From Bedellia somnulentella (Eukaryota > Arthropoda > Insecta > Lepidoptera > Bedelliidae), in contig OY755187.1 of assembly GCA_963576735.1 (NCBI GenBank), forward strand, positions 744,001 to 808,000: a stretch of 64,000 nucleotides of DNA, given 5' to 3'. Each line of letters opens with the position of its first letter. Within the stretch, counting starts at the first letter, position 1. The position numbers were made by a program, and so were the translations under genes. This document shows positions 42,925-52,512 of the stretch, piece after piece. The notes below the pieces were generated by a model that worked only from the letters and a program-made list of their open reading frames with translations, was not told where the DNA came from and made no database searches.

Positions 42925-43520
42925 TAATAGTTATTTATATTACTTAAATTTAACAGACTGATTTTTTATAGGTATATTTATGATTCAACAGTGCTTGCAA
43001 AGTTCAATACACTGCATTTTGAACTATATTTGTATTCTACAGTGGTAATTTATTTTGTGCTTTGACTTATTATCATTAAACTTTGTTAGAAATAATTTTG
43101 ATGCTACAATAGTTACAAATGTTAAAACAACTTTTTTATATTTATATAGCTTAAAGCTACAATTCTAATGTTGTGCTATGATTAGTTCATTCATTACATT
43201 CCTTCGTTATGAATCATTTTGATACTATAAAAGGTATTTATTTATATTACTATAATTTAACTCACATCTGTTTATAGGTATTTTTATAACTTAGTAGTGC
43301 ATGGGAAGTTCAGTAAACTGCATTTTTTGAACTATATTTGTGTTCTACAATCTATATTTAGCTGTGACTTATTGATTTATCACTAAGCTGCCTACAATAA
43401 TTTTAAATGTTAAAACCACTTTTTTTACACTGCTAGCTTAAAGCTACAATTCTAATGCTTTTCAATAATTAATTCGTCGTCTTGCTTTGTTATTTCTGAA
43501 TCATTTTTGTTGCTTGGGTA
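42925..43520. repeat. Tandem duplication of about 300 bp in intron 4
   Basis: Two diverged copies lie head to tail: 42925-43230 and about 43232-43520. Shared landmarks are TTATTTATATTACT (42932, 43238), AACTATATTTGT (43020, 43329) and AGCTTAAAGCTACAATTCTA (43149, 43436). There is no coding content. Confidence 0.75.
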
Positions 43521-43893
43521 ATTTGTTTTAATACGATACTACTCCATATGCTATGCGGTCATCAGCAGATTGATAATGATACGTGAAGTTGCTGAGAACA
43601 GGTATTTTGAATGTTCCGGTAGTGATGTATGCTCTATTTTGATATTTTATCTATAACACAGTTTCCTTATAATAAATGTTAATGAAAATATATTTTTTTT
43701 TATAAAAAGGGTCTGTTTTATTTGTTTGCAACATAATCATAAAGATTGTTATGACATCACAATTTTATTTAGACAAAATGATGTGTACTATGCACCCTAT
43801 TAGATTTATACCCTTGAATGGACAACATCTCACTTAAATATCAAGGAAGGGGAGAATATAAAAAGATTATCAAATGAAGCACAATTAAGTAAC
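43521..43893. other. Remainder of intron 4
   Basis: This is non-coding AT-rich sequence between the duplication and exon 4; nothing else was recognised. Confidence 0.5.
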
Positions 43894-44038
43894 CCAGCAA
43901 ATAATATTTCCCGATGCGAGCAGAATGCAACCTCTTCATTTCATCCTTGATGTTGCTATTGTTGAAAATGAATTGATCGTGAACTCGTCCAGGGTATCTA
44001 CTATTAATATGTATAATTTTACACTCCGAGTCCACTAC

Positions 44039-45075
44039 CTGCAAAAATGCCAGGAAACAAAGGGATTATTAATACTAATAATGAAAGCATAAGTTCTTTA
44101 ATAAATAATTTATAAATAATATATGAGTTCTTTCACACTTTTACGCTAATAATACTTTTCTTTCTAAAAAAAAACCATAAAAGCTTTAAGGGCCCCCCCG
44201 CATTTTGCAGCTATTGCGCTCACTCTTACGTCAAATTTACTGAGAGTGACAGGGACGGAAAAAACGCGCGCGTAGGATAAATGTAGTTTATTTAGTTTTA
44301 TTGAATAACTATAATGTTTAAATGAAAAGTTAAACATCAAAGTTACAGATCTTAAAGCAACGCGTATATAGACACATAATGAGTTCACATGTATGTTATG
44401 CCAGTGGAGCCTATACGGTTTTTATGAAAACAAAGCATGTTCCAATTAAATTTTTTTCATCATATTTTTCAAGAAATTATTAAAATGTTAAACATCAAAT
44501 TTTAACACCATGAACTAATCACCAACATATATTTTATTCATGTCATATCAATATCATCAAATCAGACTTTATAGAATTTCCAAACAATCAATATTAACCT
44601 ATTTTTCCGGGGACGCCCTTAATCATCTGAAATTTTTTAGTAACTAAACTGAGTAGTATCAATTTGCAAAAAAACATATGTAACCATGAGAGAATGAAGC
44701 CCACCCTGGGTGATTTAGCCATATTCCACCACTCTGGCCATGTTCAGGTAGACAGACTAATAATGGATTTATCATTTAGATGATGGAGGCTGCCGTATCT
44801 TAATAATTAATAACAATGTTGTTATATGAAGATAGATTAATGAAAAGTCAACTCCCAAACTTTAACTTATCAACTTTTAAATGTGGCTGAGGAGTTTCCA
44901 GCTCTAAAACTCTGGCTACCCCTTTATGGAATTTATTCCAGTGAGTATATGTAATAATGAAAAGTCCAGATTTGATTAAATGATCATGATGTCTCTGCCT
45001 ACTCTGCTAAGAGCTATGCACGTAAGGATATAAAATTATTTTAAATTATGTAAAAGTTGGTTTAAATTTACTTAC
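44039..45075. other. Intron 3 of the HARBI1-like gene
   Basis: It is non-coding. It holds a plus-orientation fragment of the Lepidoptera-type repeat at about 44855-44955, with GTGGCTGAGGAGTTTCCAGC and a GTGAGTATATG end. Confidence 0.6.
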
Positions 45076-45274
45076 CAACTGTACATTAAAAGTATATCTT
45101 CTTTTCCTATTCAGAAACTGTATTTTGTTCACACCATCGGGTGGAAAAATGTTTACTTGGGTGCAATCAATTGCACCCAAAATGTCAGGCAACCCAAATT
45201 TTGCATGAAACTGAGAAGCAATAGCATGCCTTTCTTCTTCAGTGCCAGGGAACTTAATCCAGATTGGTAATAAT

Positions 45275-45813
45275 CTAAAATTCAATGTATCATATTTATT
45301 ACATCTTAAAAACTTAAGCAATCCCATAGAGTAAATTATAAATGGCTGTTTCTTTATAAAAATAAATATTTTCTTTTAAAGCCATTGAAAATGCTTCATG
45401 GATATCAAAATTTGTTTCAAGTAAGAAAATCTTAACCCCAAGCAAAATGTAAGCAATGAACAATAACCTTAAAAAGAAACTTATTACTTTTATACCACAT
45501 TCAACTAGATAGACTTTTATAAAATCAAAGGCAATAAAGATAATTCTCTTAAACCCTATATTGATATTAGTTGTTTAGCCACTTTTTAGCTGATGCACTT
45601 TATGATTTTCTGCCTTGAATGATCTTAAAAAATAGGATTATATATGATTTAATACTTTGCAGTAACTTAAGATTTTAATTCATGGCAATTTCATTCACAA
45701 ATGCAGCCAATTACTTTATATGGTGTCTTTATATTTAAACTAGTAGCACTTGTTTTAGCTGACATTATATGACTACTCAGTATGATATTAAAATTAATCA
45801 AATATAAACTTAC
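45275..45813. other. Intron 2 of the HARBI1-like gene
   Basis: Bounded by donor GTAAGTTT and acceptor ATTTTAG on the minus strand. I see no features inside. Confidence 0.6.
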
Positions 45814-45944
45814 ACTTTAATCACAGCTTTTATAAACTGACGCAGGTATTTGCTGACAGTAGTTTGACCGTCACAGATGGTGTGGTCTTGACCAGTTTCT
45901 CGCTGATAGTTACCATCTGCCAGCAGTTTGACTGATGTTAAGAC

Positions 45945-46325
45945 CTTAAAGTGTGTTTTTAAGAATTAGCATTGAGGTAACTAGAATCAAGGCTAGGAAT
46001 TATTATACATTTAAAATATACATGAACTGTGTTGACATATATGGAGAAGAATAACATACATAATCATCACATCTCACATATTTCATTATAGGACATAAAT
46101 TAATATAGGGGTAGGTAGAAACAATGGCTTGCAGATTGCTAGTATTAAATAGTATAGCCGCCATGGGTTGCTTTCAATAAGAAATTTCGTAAGAAGTAGT
46201 TTTGTAACTGTAGCTTAATTCCTTGTTTAAGCATAGTAAGTAATGAGTGGTCAGATTACACTTAGCGCAACTCTGAGCCCTATATTACTTTGAAACTAAT
46301 AATACAGCATTTCGTTTGTGCTTAC
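45945..46325. other. Intron 1 of the HARBI1-like gene
   Basis: Bounded by donor GTAAGC and an AAG acceptor on the minus strand. No internal feature is seen. Confidence 0.6.
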
Positions 46326-46538
46326 CTTTTAATGTACTGGCAGTCCCAATGGATTTAAGGGTCGCAATTCCTCATCCAAGGCGTTACAAATATCCTTTGA
46401 TATACGAAATATTCCTGCAAATTCGTTGTCGGGAATTTCAAACGGATTTGATGAATCCCGAATGCAACGCCTTTGCAGTTTACGCCTTTGAGTTTCAGCT
46501 CTTAGCGCCAAAATAACATTATAAGAAGGAACAGCCAT

Positions 46539-46971
46539 TTTTCCTAAAACAAAAGCAAGGTCTTATACATTTTGATACCTTCTAGCTCTACATAATACTT
46601 GAATTATCCTCACACAAGCAAATTTTAAGGATATTACATTACTTACCTATTCAAAATCGGAAGGCACCACAATTGTATATACCTACTTAAAATAATATAT
46701 GAATAGCCACTTAAAAGTAAAAGATGTTGAAACATCCTTTTCAAAAATAAGAATAGTCACTCAAATAAACTTTTTATTCAAAATATCATCTATCGTCACC
46801 TCAAACGCACTACAATAAAACTTTAAAAGTTTTCATCATCTAAATGTCAAAAATCGAAAACTTTGTTGCATTACAAAGTGCCTCATGCTCGCAAATATCG
46901 ATATTATTTGATAAATCGATGAAAACATTCGGCCTATGACGTCACTTACGTCGGGGCATTCGATAACTTTG
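46539..46971 (-). promoter_or_regulatory. Harbinger right subterminal region, 5' flank of nuclease gene
   Basis: It lies between the nuclease ATG and the right terminus, so it should hold the promoter. At 46879-46896 GTGCCTCATGCTCGCAAA imperfectly repeats the terminal sequence in the same orientation, which may be a second binding site for the Myb-like protein (inference). Confidence 0.45.
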
Positions 46972-46988
46972 CGCCTCGTGCTCGCAGT

Positions 46989-47099
46989 CAATGTTTTGAG
47001 ATATGGTATACAAGGACAAGTGATAAAATCTCCGTTTCACGCCCTTTATTGATCTTATAATGAGCTCGTTCTTGCCCCGCTGCAATAGCTAGTGCGGCA
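46989..47099 (-). pseudogene. Middle piece of the RNase-H LINE
   Basis: On the minus strand it encodes AALAIAAGQERAHYKINKGR, which fits between the RT end at 52513 and the RNase H part at 10425. It is bounded by the Harbinger duplication on one side and a copia LTR on the other. A frameshift is needed to reach the RNase H frame. Confidence 0.75.
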
Positions 47100-47262
47100 T
47101 ATAATAAAAGCAGCAACGTTATTAAAATAAGTGACCAACTCAACGAACAACTCTTTGATGACTGAATTAAATTAAGTGACAAAAGACAAATAAATACATT
47201 AACTTAGTACAAGATGGTATCACGAGATGGCGCAAGTAGTATCTATTTTTTGATATTTACAA
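47100..47262 (-). repeat. Copia 2 3' LTR
   Basis: It matches the two halves of the other LTR at 51949-52022 and 52435-52512, including AGCAGCAACG and GAGATGGCGCAAGTAGTATC. A purine-rich GAGTGGGAG tract precedes it in the sense direction (about 47265-47276). Confidence 0.75.
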
Positions 47263-47432
47263 CGCTCCCACTCAAAATATAGATATTAAACAAGCAGCAA
47301 TAAATTAAATATCTATACTTTAACAATTCCTAAACTTTTTAAATGTTAATAATGTTTAACAGCACATAAGCTCTTAGTGAGTAGGTCTGCAGGCATATCT
47401 GATGTACATAAATAATCAATAGTAACAATATG

Positions 47433-48470
47433 TTAATTTATCATTTCTCTACAATAATGATATTTGACATCAATATGTTTAGTTTTATTATGAAAAATAG
47501 GGTTAAGTAATAGTTTTTGTGCACTTATACTATCATTGTAAATAACAATTTTATACAAATTTTGAGTAATTTCATATTGCAAATTTCTCAAGTATACTGC
47601 CTCTTTGCGGGCTTCAAAAATCGATACATATTCAGCCTCTGTGCTAGAGAGTGCAATACATTTTTGTTTACTACAACTCCAAGATACTACAGACCCTGAC
47701 AACATACATACATACATATACTCACGGCTGTAAATTCCTTAACGGGGTAGCCAGAGCTTTGGAATGAGAAATTCCTAAGCCACTTTTGGAAGTTGATTGG
47801 GGAAGTGAAACAATATCCTGAATATGACTTTCTATCATTAATATCATTGCTCCAGTCTGCATCTACATAGCCTTCAATACAAATATTTTTGTCTTTACAA
47901 AATTTCAAACCTAAGTCTTTTGTTTTCTTTAAATATCTTAGTATTCTTTTTGCATATTGACACTGCATAAGCTATATCAGGCCGAGTAAGGACAACTAAG
48001 TACATGAGGCTCCCGATAAGTTGTTGATAGGGGTTTTGTCTATTACAATTATCCTCCCTTTTACTTTTTAAACCAACCTCCATAGGAGTATTAACACTTT
48101 TACAGTCAATCATATCAAATTTAGACATTAATTTATCAATATATTTTTCTTGACTTAAAGTAACAGTACAATTTTCTAAATCAAACCTAACTGACATACC
48201 TAGACATTCCTTTACAATACCTAAGTCTTTTAACTCAAAATTCTTACTTAACATAGTTTTAAGATGACATGTTTCAGTACTGTCATTGGAAAAAACAAAA
48301 AAATCATCTACATACAGCGTTACAATTGTTTTACTCTCACCAACAATTTTTATATATAAGCATGGCTCAACTTAAGATTTAATATAACCACCAGCTAACA
48401 TACAAGCATCAACCTTCTGATGCCATGCTCGGGAAGCCAGATGTAACCTTCTGGTTTCTGCATATATACT
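47433..48470 (-). pseudogene. Copia 2 pol: end of RT and RNase H, decayed
   Basis: The RT active site YVDD lies near 48310 in a short frame, followed by NFELKDLGIVKECLGM (about 48240), the TRPDIAYAVS block (about 47990), YVDADWSND (about 47870) and the RNase H end, SSTEAEYVSIFEARKEA (about 47640) and HNKTKHIDVKYH. Several frameshifts and a repeat insertion at 47698-47815 break it. Confidence 0.85.
47698..47815 (-). repeat. 3' part of Lepidoptera-type repeat inside copia 2 RNase H
   Basis: The left end has the CATA/TATG-type tail and the segment matches the 3' third of the family. Copia coding sequence flanks both sides. No clear duplication was found. Confidence 0.75.
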
Positions 48471-49660
48471 CAGACAGATCTCCATTCAAGAAGGCTGTTT
48501 TTACATCGATGAGTCACTATAAGGTTCATCTGCACTGACAATGCAAATAATAATCTAAGTGTTGTATGCCACACCACAGGGGAAAAAGTCTCACTATAGT
48601 CCACACCATATCTTTGAGAACAACCTTTGGCCACAAGTCTGGCTCGATATCGAACATTATTTTCTGAATCACACTTTTTTCTTAGAACCCACTTGCACTT
48701 TACAATATTAGCATTTACAGAAACATCAACAATTTCCCTAGCATTGTTATCTTCAAAAATTTTCAGCTCCTCTTTGATAGCCTGTTCCCAGTGCAGCTTC
48801 TCCGGTCCCTTAAGTGACTCTTCCAATGTCAATTCATCACTAACAGGCTTGTTACATTCTTCTGTGCACAGATATCCATATCTGTCAGGTTTTTGTCTCT
48901 GCCTTTTAGGTAATGTTTTTATCATTATGTCTTCATCAGAACTTATCTGCTCTTCACTCTCAATTGATGGAACATAGGTTTCATCCATTTCTGTGGTACC
49001 TTCCATTGAAGCAGATGAATCATCACTACTGGTGTCAAACAAATCTCCCACTGAAGATGATGATACTTCTTTGCTTTCTTCTATTTTAATGACATTCTCT
49101 TCACTCAGACTATTTTCTTTTACAAATATCACTTCTCGACTAGTTGTGATTGTCCTTGTTACAGGATTGTATAATTTATATCCCTTTATATCCTCAGGAT
49201 AGCCAATAAGTATACATTGTTCCGATTTCTTATCCCATTTATGTCTTCTTTCTTTAGGTATGTGTTTCATCACAATGCTACCGAATATTCTTAAATGACT
49301 GAGGTTTGGCTTAGATCCTGTACATACCTCATATGGAGTGCGGTTATTCAGTCTAGCTTTAACAATTCTATTCTGTAAATAAACAGCAGTATTAACCGCT
49401 TCTGCCCAGAATTCTTTACCAAGTTTAGCATCAAATAAAAGACATCTAGCCTTTTCTATGATATTTCGGTTCATTTGTTCACAAAGCCCATTTTGTTCTG
49501 GCGTGTAGAGATTTGTTTTTTGATGATTAATGCCAGATTTCTTTAAAAAATCACTAAATTTTCTGTGCAGAATTCTGTGCCATTTTCTGATCTGAATGAT
49601 TTAATTTTCTTTAATAATAGATTCTCAACTCGAGCTTTATAATCAATAAAACACTCCATA
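48470..49660 (-). pseudogene. Copia 2 pol: integrase end and RT start
   Basis: From about 49660 down it encodes FRSENGTEF (integrase, with Glu replacing the Asp of the usual SDNG), then MNRNIIEKARCLLFDA, the FWAEAVNTAVYLQNR block and GYPEDIKGYKLYNP. An acidic Ser-rich linker with KRQRQKPDRYGY follows, and then the RT start with IVKCKWVLRKK and the RLVAKGCSQRYGVDY block. A break near 49475 separates the first part. Confidence 0.85.
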
Positions 49661-49674
49661 GTGTCATCACCACT

Positions 49675-50240
49675 TTATATAAGATAATAATACTTGTAAC
49701 ATAATGTATCATTGTATACTTAAATATATACTTTTGAATAACTGCAAGTTTAATTCATAAGTTAGAAAATGAAACATCGTATTACTGAGTGACGCAGCTG
49801 CATGCGCACGTGCAACCCCCACTACCGTACCGGAGTTGTTTGTCTCAGTGTTTAAAACGGGTGACGTGCCAGTAGCTGCGTCATTCGAGTTCTGACTGTC
49901 TAGTCGAGAGGCACTGCTGCTTGAAAGATATTATGTAACTTATAACCTTAACTACCTATTGCTAATTGTATTAATTACTAAGTGTATATATACTTGTGCT
50001 TAAGTATAGATAGTATATTTATGCCTAAATGCTTCACTACTACTATGTATTAAAATGTGCATAGGTGTTTCATGTAACGCTATTGAATGTATGTATATAG
50101 TCACTTGCTACGAAACTATATTTGCTGTAGTTATTGTAGAACAGTTTGGTGTTGATTATATGAAATGATAGTTAGTTAAACAGAGTTTTATTTGTAGAGG
50201 TTATAGATTTCTTTAGTATTGAATACCATCCCGTAAGGCC
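49675..50240 (-). mobile_element. About 570-bp insertion in copia 2 integrase, possible solo LTR
   Basis: Copia integrase coding sequence stops near 50245 and resumes near 49670; the sequence between is unrelated and non-coding. In sense orientation it begins near TGTCAGGCC and holds AATAAA-type signals, as a solo LTR might. It contains an inverted pair, TGACGCAGCT (49791-49800) and AGCTGCGTCA (49874-49883). No clear target duplication was found, so the class is uncertain. Confidence 0.45.
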
Positions 50241-51813
50241 TGACATTCGCTTCATTTTTATTTTTTAAAAAATATACTTGTGTCATACCACAATGATCAT
50301 CAACAAAAATAATAAAGTACCTCGATCCTCCCAGGGATATATTATCCATCGGGCCACAGATATCAGAGTGTATTACACCCAAAAGCTCATCACTCCTTAT
50401 ACCTTCATGAGCAAAAGGTAAGTGACTTTGCTTTCCTTCGCAGCATACCATACAGTTTGACTTGTTTATGTTTGCCGTCTCTGAAAGGTGAACTCCTTCC
50501 ACAGCACCTGGCATTTTGTTCATATTGTAGCTATTAATGTGTCCCAAACGACGATGCCAAAGATCTGGAGATTCAACTGCTGCCGCCACCAAACAAGAAG
50601 ATGTGTTCAATTTATAAACTCCATTAACAAGTGACGCAGTAGCTACCAGCGTTTCCTGTTTGTTGAATATTTCACACCCATTGCTTGTGAAATGCACTTT
50701 GTTGCCCTGCTTCATGAGTTGACTCACTGACAACAAGTTAGTAGCCAATTGAGGAACATACAAAACTTTTTCAACAATGATGCTGTAATCATCTTCTGCA
50801 GTTGAAGTAATTATGTTTACGTTCCCGCAACATTCCACAGGCACTTTACTTTGATTAGCAATAGTGATTTCTCTTGTAAAGCCGGAATTACAAACATTTT
50901 TCATCCAATCTTTGTTACTCGTCAAATGCGAACTGGCACCCGAATCCACGTACCAATCGCTCTTGTCAAATATTCCACTAAGAAATACAGCACTGAATGC
51001 ATTAGTTGTTTTCAGAGTCTTTCCTAGATCTTGCGTATTTTTAGAAGATTTTTCCATATTTGTGCACTGATTGCGGTAGTGGCCATATTGTTTACAACCG
51101 TAACACTTGACGTATGGTTTTTCTTTGACAGATGTCGACGTTTGACAATTTTGATTCCCGCCATCTTTACTGACCTTAGGCTGTGACTTGACATTTTTTG
51201 AACGGATGACGGGTTTATTGCGAAAACATGCAAATGCATAATTGACATTGACATTACTTTCTTCCGGTTCCATGTCCATCAACTTGCTTTTAATGGCGTC
51301 TGTAGTAATAATCATGCCGGAATGTTCGATGGCCATTATCATTGGCACATACTCAGATAATCCTGCCAACATGATAGAACCAATCCACTCGTCATCAATG
51401 CCCAAACCCGTTCCTTGTAACTTCTGACCCGCTTCAACAATTTGTGTAACATACGACGACATCGATGTGCAATATTCTAATCGAATCGATATTAGATTCC
51501 TCAGCAGACTGATTTTTCTAGAAAACCCGGAGTCATCGAATAGCATTTTCAATTTATCCCACAATTCCTTCGATGGTCTCACGCTTTTTATGTGAACATA
51601 CAGAGCCGGGTCTATAGTTAAAATCAATTTGGCTTTCGTCTTCGCGTCATCAGCAGCTGCAGGCACCTGGCCGGGCTCAGGTTTGATGCACCCAACCATT
51701 CCTTCCAGCACTAGAAAGTTTTCAGCTGCAAAACACCACTCACTAAAGTTCTCGCGCCCTTTTAGCTTAGGTACGCTAATTAAATAGTTCGAGGTAGACG
51801 CCATAACGGTCAC
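50188..51813 (-). CDS. Copia 2 gag, protease and start of integrase
   Basis: A long open frame starts at ATG 51813. It encodes gag (PKLKGRENFSEWCFAAENFL; the LWDKLKMLFDDSG block), one CCHC knuckle (CYGCKQYGHYRNQC, about 51100), the protease (WYVDSGASSHLTS, about 50955) and the integrase zinc region (LWHRRLGH to CMVCCEGK, about 50560-50450). The first catalytic Asp is in VIHSDICGPM (about 50365). Copia coding ends near 50245; the last ~20 codons before the stop come from the inserted sequence. No internal stop precedes that. Confidence 0.9.
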   Translation of the reverse strand: MTVMASTSNYLISVPKLKGRENFSEWCFAAENFLVLEGMVGCIKPEPGQVPAAADDAKTKAKLILTIDPALYVHIKSVRPSKELWDKLKMLFDDSGFSRKISLLRNLISIRLEYCTSMSSYVTQIVEAGQKLQGTGLGIDDEWIGSIMLAGLSEYVPMIMAIEHSGMIITTDAIKSKLMDMEPEESNVNVNYAFACFRNKPVIRSKNVKSQPKVSKDGGNQNCQTSTSVKEKPYVKCYGCKQYGHYRNQCTNMEKSSKNTQDLGKTLKTTNAFSAVFLSGIFDKSDWYVDSGASSHLTSNKDWMKNVCNSGFTREITIANQSKVPVECCGNVNIITSTAEDDYSIIVEKVLYVPQLATNLLSVSQLMKQGNKVHFTSNGCEIFNKQETLVATASLVNGVYKLNTSSCLVAAAVESPDLWHRRLGHINSYNMNKMPGAVEGVHLSETANINKSNCMVCCEGKQSHLPFAHEGIRSDELLGVIHSDICGPMDNISLGGSRYFIIFVDDHCGMTQVYFLKNKNEANVRPYGMVFNTKEIYNLYK

Positions 51814-51948
51814 TCACACGTGTCGCACGTTTTTTACACTCCGAAATAATGTCCCGAGATTATTGTTCACCGTACGGATTATTCTAACAATAAACTCTAG
51901 TACAATACACCATTTCTTCAAGCTAGTTATGAGTCTGGGCACATAACC

Positions 51949-52022
51949 TATAATAAAAGCAGCAACGTGATTAAAATAAGTGACCAACTCAACGAAAAAC
52001 TCTTTAATAACTGAATTAAATT
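51949..52022 (-). repeat. Copia 2 5' LTR, inner part
   Basis: It matches the start of the 3' LTR at 47100 and is cut at 52022 by a LINE tail insertion; the LTR resumes at 52435-52512. Confidence 0.8.
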
Positions 52023-52426
52023 GAAGCGCTGTAATACTGTTGCTTTTTAAATTATATGTATTAATTATATTTCTAAAACGTATTTGTGTATTTTATTTAG
52101 GTATTTGTAATTACTTGTATATATAAAAGTATGTAGTTATGTATGTATGTGTGTTCATATGTGTGAAATATGTATATTATTTTGTGTAATTAATATTTAT
52201 GTTATTATTTATTATTTCAATTAAATAAGTTAGTTTTAAAGTAAGCTTGTTTTGTGCATCTACCCAGATAAATAGTTTACCGATCTCACCTTCCAAAGGT
52301 TGTCTGGAAGAGATCGCTTTTAGCGATAAGACCGCCGATTGTGCCTCACTGTAAACTGTATGATAATTTCTTTTGTAAATTTGTGTTTGATGTACGATAA
52401 AGAGTTGTTCTATTCTATTGTATTCT
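52023..52426 (+). mobile_element. LINE 3' end inserted in the copia 2 5' LTR
   Basis: It carries a 3' UTR I know from lepidopteran LINEs, with GGTTGTCTGGAAGAGATCGC and AGCGATAAGACCGCC (about 52297-52336), and a TTCTA-type tail at the right end. A perfect 8-bp duplication, ATTAAATT, lies at 52015-52022 and 52427-52434. Confidence 0.88.
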
Positions 52427-52512
52427 ATTAAATTAAGTGACAGAAGACAAATAAATACATTAACTTAGTACAAGATAGTATCACGAGATGGCGCAAGTAG
52501 TATCTATTTTTT

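Larger units (their letters stand above)
42024..46538 (-). pseudogene. HARBI1-like Harbinger nuclease gene, five exons
   Basis: The PIF/Harbinger nuclease cuts the transposon ends. Minus-strand exons are 46538-46326, 45944-45814, 45274-45076, 44038-43894 and 42307-42024. All phases match (0, 2, 0, 1). Donors include GTAAGC, GTAAGT and GTAAGT; the fourth, GTTACT, is weak. The catalytic triad is complete: Asp in LGAIDCTQV (exon 3), Asp in GDSG across exons 4/5, and Glu in VVERTNGRLK (exon 5). Exon 2 has the helix-turn-helix-like block VLTSVKLLADGNYQRETG; exon 4 has RYPGRVHDQFIFNNS. The one lesion I see is a TAA as the second-last codon of exon 1 (46329-46331). The gene faces the Myb-like gene. 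Intron 4 holds a SINE and a tandem duplication. Confidence 0.88.
10426..46988. mobile_element. PIF/Harbinger DNA transposon with nested insertions
   Basis: Perfect 17-bp terminal inverted repeats (ACTGCGAGCACGAGGCG at 10426-10442, its complement at 46972-46988) are flanked by a 3-bp CAA duplication (10423-10425, 46989-46991). Three-base duplications are typical of PIF/Harbinger, although TWA is the usual target. Inside are the two genes expected of the superfamily: a Myb/SANT-like protein on the plus strand and a HARBI1-like nuclease on the minus strand, arranged tail to tail. LINE sequence on both sides belongs to one element. Most of the 36.6 kb is later insertions; the core transposon would be well under 12 kb. 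Confidence 0.85.
47100..52512 (-). mobile_element. Second copia-type element (copia 2), with nested insertions
   Basis: A minus-strand copia of a different family has a 3' LTR at about 47100-47262 and a 5' LTR at 51949-52512 that is split by a LINE tail. A copia-type primer site resembling internal initiator tRNA-Met sequence (GGTTATGTGCCCAG on the minus strand, about 51934-51947) follows the 5' LTR. The outer ~10 bp of the 5' LTR and one target duplication are missing. Gag to integrase is open at 50188-51813; later pol is decayed. It interrupts the RNase-H LINE. Confidence 0.88.
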
